NCBI GenBank assembly: GCA_019973575.1
Contig: BPUI01000001.1
Coordinates: 930,001 to 994,000 of the forward strand
DNA: 64,000 nt
Direction of reading: 5' to 3'
DNA from: Gemmatimonadetes bacterium T265
GTDB taxonomy: Bacteria > Gemmatimonadota > Gemmatimonadetes > Gemmatimonadales > Gemmatimonadaceae
Below are positions 58,120 to 64,000 of this stretch, one piece after another (position 1 is the first letter of the stretch; each line of letters starts with the position of its first letter). The position numbers and the translations under genes are program-made. Under the pieces are notes generated by a model that did not search any database, was not told the DNA's origin, and saw nothing but the letters and a program-made list of their open reading frames with translations.

Positions 58120-58581
58120 ATGCCCACCGTTCGCGATCTTCTCACCCGCAAGAGGGCGCACGTGGCCGACGCGGCGGCCGAGCACGTGGTCATGATCGAC
58201 GCGGAGTCGACGGTGCTCGACGCGGCGCGGCTGATGACGGCGCGCGGGATCGGCGGCCTCATGGTCCGCGATGCGGCGGGGCACATGGTCGGGATCTTCA
58301 CCGAACGCGACGTATTGCGGCGCGTCGTGAACGACGGCCGCGACCCGCAGGCGACGGCCGTGGCTGCGGTGATGACGGCCCCCGTGCTCACCGTCGCGCC
58401 CGAGACGACGGTCGCCGAGTGCCGGCGGCTGTTCACGGGGCGGCGGATCCGGCACCTGCCCGTGAAGGACGGCGGGGAACTCGTCGGGGTGGTGACGAGT
58501 GGCGACGTGCTCGCCTTCGAGGCCGACGAGGCGAAGGCGACGATCGAGCACCTCGAGGGCTACGTCTTCTCGAATCGCTGA
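58120..58581 (+). CDS. Two-CBS-domain protein
   Basis: 153-aa stand-alone CBS-pair protein. CBS1 (VVMIDAESTVLDAARLMTAR ... GHMVGIFTERDVLRRVV) and CBS2 (VLTVAPETTVAECRRLF ... GELVGVVTSGDVLAFEAD) are separated by a VAAVMTAP linker. Such pairs bind adenine nucleotides or SAM and regulate partners. A strong ribosome-binding site (GGAGGA, 58110-58115) sits 5 bp before the ATG, better than most genes here. It is inserted between the two glycosyltransferase genes on the opposite strand. Confidence 0.9.
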   Translation: MPTVRDLLTRKRAHVADAAAEHVVMIDAESTVLDAARLMTARGIGGLMVRDAAGHMVGIFTERDVLRRVVNDGRDPQATAVAAVMTAPVLTVAPETTVAECRRLFTGRRIRHLPVKDGGELVGVVTSGDVLAFEADEAKATIEHLEGYVFSNR

Positions 58582-58617
58582 CCGGCGGCCGGTCCGGCTG
58601 TCGGGCCGGAGGTCGGG

Positions 58618-59826
58618 CTAGCGAACCGCGGCGGCGGCGACGTACGCGTCGAGGTGGGCGTCGGTGACGGCGTCCCACCCGAAGGCGACCGGCACGTCCG
58701 CGGCGCTCGCCGCGCGCGTCCTGGCGAGCGCCGCGGGGTCGTGCACCCAGGCCGCCGCGCGCTCGGCCAACTCGGCGTCCGACGCGCAGAGCCACCCGTC
58801 AACGCCGGGGGCGACGAAGTCGGCCACCCCGGAGCCGGCGCGCGCGAGGACGGCGAGCCCCGCCGCGCGCGCTTCGAGGGCGGCGATGCCGAACGACTCG
58901 CGCACGGTCGGCAGCACGAACGTGTCGGCGGTGCGGTAGAGGGCGCGGAGCCCCGCGCGCGACTGCCACCCGAGCACGGAGACGACGTCGGCGAGCCCGG
59001 CGCGTCGCGCGGCGCGCTCGAGGCGCGCGCGCTCGGCGCCCTCGCCGGCGACGAGCATGCGCACGCGGACGCCCGCGGGCGCGGCGGCGCGCATCGCGGC
59101 GGCGACGGGGACGAGGGCGAGCGGGCGCTTCTTGCGGACGAGGCGCATCGCGGTCACGAAGCGCACCTCGGCCGGGCGCCCGCCCGCGCCGTTGCGCGGG
59201 CGGGCGCGCCACCACGCGAGGTCGGCCCCGTTCGGCAGCACGCGCACGCGGGCCATCGGCACGCCGCGCCGCAGCTGGTCGGCGACGAGCGTGCTCACGC
59301 CGCTCAGCACGACGCCCGGGTCGCGCGCCCAGCCGGTGAGCGCGTCGACGGCGCCGAGCAGGGGCGCGGCCGCGTCAAGGACGGAGTGGAAGGTGACGAG
59401 GCAGGGGATGCCGCGCCGCCGCGCCGCGCGGACGGCGGCGAACGCGGCCGGTGAGACGACGCTCGCGTGGGCGTGGACGACGTCGTAGGCGCCGACGTCG
59501 AGGGCCTGGGCGAGGGCGTGGCCCAGCGCGGGCGTGTAGGCAACCCCGGCGCCCGGCAGCCGGGGGACGTCGAGCCGGACGACGCCCGATTCGGGGTCGC
59601 CGGGCGTGGGGGTGATCACATCGACGTGGTGCCCGCCGGCCGCGAGGTGGGCGGCGAGCCCGGCCAGCTGCAGCTCGATCCCGCCGCGCCGGGGGAGGAA
59701 CCAGTCGGAGACGAGGGCGATGCGGCGCGCGGCCCGACGCGCGGGGGTACCGGGCCGCGGGTGGCGTCGGGGGACGAGACCAGGGACGGCGCGGCCGAGG
59801 GCGATGCTGCCGGAGACGGCGCTCAC
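58618..59826 (-). CDS. Family 4 glycosyltransferase (GT-B), copy 2
   Basis: 402-aa GT-B protein related to the one at 56508-57839. It shows RIALVSDWFLPRRGGIELQLAGLAAHL, HAHASVVSPAAFAAV, AMRLVRKKRP, AGEGAER and ESFGIAALEARAAG with the E-x7-E donor motif. The GTG at 59826 overlaps the stop of the oxoamine synthase gene (GTGA). That coupling links sugar transfer to the lipid-base enzyme. A long N-terminal lead of about 35 residues before the first strand is Arg/Pro-rich. Confidence 0.9.
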   Translation of the reverse strand: MSAVSGSIALGRAVPGLVPRRHPRPGTPARRAARRIALVSDWFLPRRGGIELQLAGLAAHLAAGGHHVDVITPTPGDPESGVVRLDVPRLPGAGVAYTPALGHALAQALDVGAYDVVHAHASVVSPAAFAAVRAARRRGIPCLVTFHSVLDAAAPLLGAVDALTGWARDPGVVLSGVSTLVADQLRRGVPMARVRVLPNGADLAWWRARPRNGAGGRPAEVRFVTAMRLVRKKRPLALVPVAAAMRAAAPAGVRVRMLVAGEGAERARLERAARRAGLADVVSVLGWQSRAGLRALYRTADTFVLPTVRESFGIAALEARAAGLAVLARAGSGVADFVAPGVDGWLCASDAELAERAAAWVHDPAALARTRAASAADVPVAFGWDAVTDAHLDAYVAAAAVR

Positions 59827-61271
59827 GCCGCCGCGTGCCGCTCCAGGGCCTCGGGCGCGTGCCGCCGCACGGCGCGCTCGAGCGCGTCGACGACGCGGTC
59901 GATCTGCTCGTCGGTGTGCTCCGCGGTCATCGACAGGCGCAGGCGGCAGCCGTTGGGCGGGACGGCGGGGGGCGGCACCGGTTGGACGAAGATGTGATCG
60001 TCCTCGAACAGCGTTCGCCACACCTTGAGCGTGACGTCGAAGGTGCCGACGACGACCGGCAGAATGGGCGTCTGCGTGGCGATCGGGGCGAGGCCGACGC
60101 TCGTGAGGCCGTCGGCCATGCGGCGCGTGTTGGCCCAGAGGCGTGCGCGCCGCTCCGGCTCGTCGAGCATGACGTCGAGCGCGGCGAGCGTGCCGGCCAC
60201 CGACGCGGGGGGCATCGCGGCGGTGAACATGAGGGCCCGGGCGTTGTGCCGGACGAAGTGGATCACCTCGTCGTCCCCGGCCAGCACGCCGCCGACCGAG
60301 GCGAGCGACTTGGAGAAGGTCGCCATGATGAGGTCGACCTCGTCGTCGAGGCCGAAGTGGCGCGCGGTGCCAGCGCCGTCCTCGCCGAGCACGCCGAGGG
60401 CGTGGGCGTCGTCGAGGAGGAGGGCGGCGCCGCGCTCCTGGCAGAGGGCGACGAGGCCGGGGACGTCGGCGATCACGCCGTCCATCGAGAACACGCCGTC
60501 GGTGACGACGAGCTTGCCCGCGCCCTCCGGGGCGCGCTCGAGCTGGCGCGCGAGGTGGTGCAGGTCGTTGTGCGCGTAGCGGACGGTGTGCCCCATCGAG
60601 AGCCGCGCGCCGTCGACGATGCAGGCGTGGTCGAGCTTGTCGAGGTAGGCGATGTCGTCGCGCCCAACGAGCGCGGCGATCGCGCCGAGGCTCGCCTGGT
60701 AGCCGGTCGTGAAGACGAGCGCGGACTCCTTGCGGTAGAAGGCGGCGAGGCGGGCTTCGAGCGTCTCGTGCAGGTCGAGCGTGCCGTTGAGCAGGCGACT
60801 CCCGGTGGCACCGCTGCCGTAGCGCTGGGCCGCCGTGGCCGCGGCTTCGAGCACGCGGGGGTGGTGCGTGAGGCCGAGGTAGTTGTTGGAGCCGAGCATG
60901 ACCTTCCAGCGCCCGTCGATGCGCGCCTCGCTCGGCGTGGTCTCCTCGATCGCGCGGAAGTAGGCGTAGACGCCGCGGGCGATGAGGTCGCGGGCGCGCG
61001 TGTCGGCGGCGGCCTTGGCGAAGAGGGGGTTGCGGGCGCGCGGCGCGGGCGCAGCGGCCGCCCCGTCGGGATGCGTGCCGTTCGCCCGCGTGCCGTGGGT
61101 CGGCGCGGTGTAGGTGTGGGCAACGACGCCGTGTGCGAGGGCGCCGTTGGCGGCCGCGCCGGCGTGGGTGCCGTTCGCGTGCGTGCCATTGGCGTGCCTG
61201 CCATTCGCATGCGCGCCGTTGCTGGGCGCGCCGCTGCCGTGGGCGCCGATGGCCATGGACGGCCGGTTCAT
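59823..61271 (-). CDS. Alpha-oxoamine synthase, probable serine palmitoyltransferase
   Basis: 482-aa PLP enzyme condensing an acyl-thioester with an amino acid. It has the NNYLGLTHHPRVLEAA block, GSGATGSRLLNGTLDLHETLE, the cofactor-stacking His in DKLDHACIVDGARL, LLDDAHALGVLG and the PLP lysine in ATFSKSLASVGG. The GSRLLNGTLDLH version is closer to bacterial serine palmitoyltransferases than to KBL (GTQDSHKELE) or BioF. The first 70 residues are low-complexity with an NGTHA-type repeat. ATG 61271 is the likely start; a codon at 61313 is an alternative. Overlaps the GT-B gene. Confidence 0.8.
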   Translation of the reverse strand: MNRPSMAIGAHGSGAPSNGAHANGRHANGTHANGTHAGAAANGALAHGVVAHTYTAPTHGTRANGTHPDGAAAAPAPRARNPLFAKAAADTRARDLIARGVYAYFRAIEETTPSEARIDGRWKVMLGSNNYLGLTHHPRVLEAAATAAQRYGSGATGSRLLNGTLDLHETLEARLAAFYRKESALVFTTGYQASLGAIAALVGRDDIAYLDKLDHACIVDGARLSMGHTVRYAHNDLHHLARQLERAPEGAGKLVVTDGVFSMDGVIADVPGLVALCQERGAALLLDDAHALGVLGEDGAGTARHFGLDDEVDLIMATFSKSLASVGGVLAGDDEVIHFVRHNARALMFTAAMPPASVAGTLAALDVMLDEPERRARLWANTRRMADGLTSVGLAPIATQTPILPVVVGTFDVTLKVWRTLFEDDHIFVQPVPPPAVPPNGCRLRLSMTAEHTDEQIDRVVDALERAVRRHAPEALERHAAA

Positions 61272-61449
61272 CAGAATGGTGTCCGCGGGGGATCTCAAGG
61301 CGCCTCGGCGCACGATGCTGGCGGAAGAAGGTAACCGCCCCGTGACGGCGACTCTACGATCCTCGTCTTAATTCCTTTCATTTTGGGCGGATTGGGCTCA
61401 TGCATGAATCATCTTACTGCCGGGCTCGGCGTCCGGAGCCGTCTACATT

Positions 61450-62547
61450 GTGGCCGTGCGACGCCCTCCGCCCGTCTCAGGGGCCGCTGGCCTGACCGAT
61501 CCCGCGGTCCGGCCCGCGCTCGTCCTGCTCACCGCCTGGCTGCTGGTCACGGCGGTCCCCCTCGCCGAGAGTGGCGCCGGGCCGGCGGGCTACGGCGCGC
61601 TCGTGTGGCACCTCGTACTCGTCGGGGCGTCGGTCGCGATGCTGGCCCTCACGGCGGGCGCGCGCGCCGGCGCGACGCCGCGCCGCTCGCGCGCCGCGGC
61701 GCCGGCACTGGAGTGGAGCGTCGCGTGGCTGCCGCTCGTCGCGGTGCCGGCCTTGTACGCGGAGTTGCCGATCGTCGCGGCGGGGCTGGCGGGCGCGGGG
61801 TCCGGCGTCGCCGCGATGCACGACGCCGTCGCGATCCGCTGGGAGCTGGCGCTCTTCGGCCCACTGCTCGGCGCGAGTCCCGCGGTCGCGCTCGCGCGCC
61901 ACGCGTCGTGGACGCCGCTCAGCGAGTTGCTCCACCTCGCCTACCTCGCGTACTACGTGATCATCTACGTGCCGCCCGCGCTCCTCTGGTGGGAAGCGCG
62001 CCGGCGGCGCGGGGGCGTGGTCAGCGGGGCGGCCGACCCGCGGGCGGCGTTCTACGCGAGCGCGTTCACGGTGCTGCTCGCGTTCGTGCTCTGCTACGCC
62101 GTGTTCGTCGTGTTCCCCGTGCAGGGCCCGTGGTACACCTGGCACACGGGCGGGCCCGGCGGCCTGCCGCTCGCGGGGCCGGTGCGCGCGTTCGTGCAAG
62201 GGCTGCTGGTCGCCGGCTCGTCGCGCGGGACGGCGTTCCCGTCGTCGCACGTGGCGGTGAGCGTCGCGCAAACGGTGGTGCTCGCGCGCGTGGCGCCGCG
62301 GCTCGCGCGGGCCGCGGGGCCGGCGACGGCGCTGCTCGCGTTAGGCGCGGTGTACGGCGGCTACCACTACGGGGTCGACGCGCTCGCGGGCGCGGCGCTC
62401 GGCGCGGCGGTCGGGTGGGCGGGGCCGCGGCTGCTGGCGTACGTCGCGGGGGGCCAGGGGCGGGAACGACAGGGGCGCGAGCGACGCGCGACGGAGGAGT
62501 TTCGCCCCGCGGCGGGACGGGCGGCGCTGGAGCGGAGTGCGCAGTAG
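61450..62547 (+). CDS. PAP2/Aur1-like membrane phosphotransferase
   Basis: 365-aa integral membrane protein with about eight helices. The PAP2 catalytic motifs are SRGTAFPSSHVAVS (motif 2, with His) and GGYHYGVDALAGAALG (motif 3: His-x3-Asp). VVFPVQGPWYTWHT precedes them as in the Aur1 inositol-phosphorylceramide synthase group (PAP2_3). It could dephosphorylate a lipid phosphate or transfer a phospho-head group to ceramide. GTG 61450 is the start. Divergent from the palmitoyltransferase-like gene over a 178-bp, locally A+T-rich gap (TTAATTCCTTTCATTTT near 61368). Confidence 0.83.
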   Translation: MAVRRPPPVSGAAGLTDPAVRPALVLLTAWLLVTAVPLAESGAGPAGYGALVWHLVLVGASVAMLALTAGARAGATPRRSRAAAPALEWSVAWLPLVAVPALYAELPIVAAGLAGAGSGVAAMHDAVAIRWELALFGPLLGASPAVALARHASWTPLSELLHLAYLAYYVIIYVPPALLWWEARRRRGGVVSGAADPRAAFYASAFTVLLAFVLCYAVFVVFPVQGPWYTWHTGGPGGLPLAGPVRAFVQGLLVAGSSRGTAFPSSHVAVSVAQTVVLARVAPRLARAAGPATALLALGAVYGGYHYGVDALAGAALGAAVGWAGPRLLAYVAGGQGRERQGRERRATEEFRPAAGRAALERSAQ

Positions 62548-62564
62548 TCGAACTGTCGGAAGGC

Positions 62565-62937
62565 GGGCCGGTCGGATCGTTCGCGGTGGTGCCGCTGACG
62601 GTTGTGCTGCACCCGGGTCGGGGCCGTCCCGCCGGCCCATGAACGGCCGGGGTCGGTAACGCAGCTGGGGTGGTGCAGGGGATGGTACGGCTGGGGATGG
62701 TGGGGCCGGGGTCTGGGCGAGGGCAGCGCGCCAGTCCCGGCGGGACTGACGACTGGAGACGCGGGCCCCGGCGGACCGAGGCCGTCCCCCGCCCCGGGTG
62801 GACCGACCCCGGGTTCATCATCGCCTGCAGCATCCCCGCTGCCCCACCGACCCCGGCCGTTCACGGACCCGCGCAACGGGCCACCCCGGGTGCAGCACGA
62901 CCGTCAGCGGCACCACCGCGAACCGTACGACCGGCCC
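62565..62937. repeat. Imperfect inverted repeat of about 125-bp arms
   Basis: Left arm about 62565-62690 and right arm about 62812-62937 are imperfect reverse complements about a centre near 62751. The best-matching block (TCGCGGTGGTGCCGCTGACG at left, about 62579-62598) is repeated nearly exactly in the other arm. It fills the 398-bp gap between two convergent genes, so it may also work as a terminator. It resembles the 34.4-35.1 kb element in design but not clearly in sequence. Confidence 0.8.
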
Positions 62938-62945
62938 GCATCCCC

Positions 62946-63965
62946 TCACACCAAACCTTGTGCCTTGTACCAGGCGTACGTCCGCCGCGTCCCTTCTGCC
63001 AGCCCGACTGTGGGGACCCACCCCAGTTCCAGCCGCGCCCGCGCCGCGGAGCAGCACCAGAAGCGTGGCCGCCCGAGGCGCAGCTTCTCGCGCGTGACGA
63101 GGACCTCGCGTCGGGTGAGGGCGGCCCAGGCGTCGCCGGCGAGGCCCGCCGCGGCGAGGACGACGGCGGGGGCGTCGAGGCCGAGGCGCACGCGGCGGCC
63201 GGCGGCCGCGGCGGCCGCGTCGTAGACCGCGGGCCACGGGACCCGCTCGTCCCCCGCGACGAAGAACGTCCCGCCGACCGCCTGGGGCGCGGTGGCCGCG
63301 AGGACGAGGGCGCGGGCGAGGTCGCCGACGTAGACCATCGACAGCCACGCGTCGCGCGTGCCGGGGTAGAGGGCCATCCCGCGCGCCGCGTGGCGGAAGA
63401 CGGGGAGGAAGTCGCGGTCGCGCGGGCCGTAGACCGCCGACGGGCGGACGATCGTCCACGGGAGGCCGCCCGGGTGCGCCATCAGCAGGCGCTCCGCCTC
63501 GCGCTTGCTGTGGCCGTAGGCGCCGACCGGCTCGGCGGGGTCCCGCTCGGTGCGCGGGCGGTCGGGGGAGCGCGCCGCGCCCGCGGCGGCCTGCGACGAG
63601 ACGAGGACGAAGCGCGCGGGCGGGGCGCCGCCGCCCGCCCCGCGGGCGGCGAGCGCGTCGAGCAGCGCGGCCGTCGGCGCGACGTTGCCCGCGCGGAACT
63701 CGGCGAGCGTGCGCCGCTTCGTCACCCCCGCGAGGTGGAACACCGCGTCCACCCCGTCGAGCGCGGGCGAGCGGCCTAACGCGTCGGCGTCGGCGAGCGG
63801 CGCGGCGACCGTCTCGACGCGGCGGGCGAGCGCGTCGGGGAGGGCCGGGGGCGCGGGCGCGCTCTCGGGGCGGACGAGGCGCCGCACGGTCCACCCCGCG
63901 CCCGCGAGGGCCTCGACGAGGTGCGAGCCGACGAACCCCGAGCTGCCGGTGACGAGGGCGAGCAC
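62946..63965 (-). CDS. NAD-dependent epimerase/dehydratase, possible ceramide-type reductase
   Basis: 339-aa extended short-chain dehydrogenase. It has the NAD motif TGSSGFVGSH at residues 6-15, VFHLAGVTKRRTLAEF, VSSQAAAG for the catalytic Ser, and YGHSKREAE for Tyr-x3-Lys, followed by IVRPSAVYGPRD. The group includes sugar epimerases and bacterial ceramide reductases (CerR). The neighbouring serine palmitoyltransferase-like gene makes the latter plausible but unproven. GTG 63965 is the start, 35 bp from the window edge. Confidence 0.82.
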   Translation of the reverse strand: MLALVTGSSGFVGSHLVEALAGAGWTVRRLVRPESAPAPPALPDALARRVETVAAPLADADALGRSPALDGVDAVFHLAGVTKRRTLAEFRAGNVAPTAALLDALAARGAGGGAPPARFVLVSSQAAAGAARSPDRPRTERDPAEPVGAYGHSKREAERLLMAHPGGLPWTIVRPSAVYGPRDRDFLPVFRHAARGMALYPGTRDAWLSMVYVGDLARALVLAATAPQAVGGTFFVAGDERVPWPAVYDAAAAAAGRRVRLGLDAPAVVLAAAGLAGDAWAALTRREVLVTREKLRLGRPRFWCCSAARARLELGWVPTVGLAEGTRRTYAWYKAQGLV

Positions 63966-64000
63966 GCCGGGCTACCGCCGCGCGCCGCGCCGCGCGGGGG

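Overview
The window is about 73-74% G+C with near-exclusive G/C third positions, short intergenic gaps and frequent ATGA/GTGA stop-start overlaps. The gene set (class II photolyase, ADOP-type permease, several secreted S9 and M28 peptidases, Ig-like-repeat lipoproteins, a serine palmitoyltransferase-like enzyme, PCu(A)C, UbiB/AarF) and the base composition suggest a soil-type member of the Gemmatimonadota. That placement is an inference from style and content, since there is no rRNA gene here. I recognised no prophage, transposase, integrase, tRNA or rRNA.

Layout. 0-3 kb: proline catabolism (P5C dehydrogenase), a PhzF-family enzyme and a small KOW-like protein, overlapping in one transcript. 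3.4-13.8 kb: panD, a diguanylate cyclase, an alkyltransferase-like repair protein with peptidase E, a VOC protein, an Uma2/GNAT/GH43 lipoprotein operon, an MsbA-like ABC exporter, two trypsin-like proteases and a LuxR protein with a degenerate receiver. 13.8-23.7 kb: lipoprotein cyclophilin, secreted protein, UbiB kinase, VapBC, release factor 3, a prolyl oligopeptidase, a SIMPL protein and an SDR. 23.7-26.7 kb is the accessory segment: a three-repeat type I-E CRISPR remnant fused to the 5' end of cas3, a PIN/RHH toxin-antitoxin pair and a DUF429 protein. 26.7-38 kb: a second prolyl oligopeptidase, an 873-aa Ig-like lipoprotein, a D-amino-acid transaminase-like enzyme, PnuC, cysK and cysE separated by a perfect 219-bp inverted repeat, and a GGDEF-EAL protein. 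38-56 kb: M28 peptidase, ADOP permease, a frameshifted nucleotidyltransferase, polysaccharide deacetylase with a flippase-type membrane protein, an H1-tail protein with methyltransferase, PCu(A)C, a DMT-type transporter, class II photolyase, two divergent lipoproteins sharing a terminal motif, a TPR-HD-GYP protein, MsrA and a zinc metallopeptidase. 56.5-64 kb: two family-4 glycosyltransferases, a serine palmitoyltransferase-like enzyme, an Aur1/PAP2-like membrane phosphotransferase and an NAD-dependent epimerase/reductase, which together look like a sphingolipid head-group cluster.

The strongest unexplained signal is a dispersed heptamer, GTTAGGC/GCCTAAC. I counted 46 exact copies by eye, about one per 1.4 kb and roughly nine times a simple composition expectation. 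It lies mostly inside genes as Leu-Gly written with the otherwise rare TTA codon, but it also forms four stop codons and sits in or near terminator hairpins. Its density and behaviour resemble DNA-uptake sequences. Other unexplained structures are two related intergenic elements with a 14-bp tandem period and inverted arms (5.2 kb and 38.4 kb), two large inverted-repeat elements (34.4-35.1 kb perfect; 62.6-62.9 kb imperfect) and a five-copy 10-bp tandem repeat that carries a stop codon.
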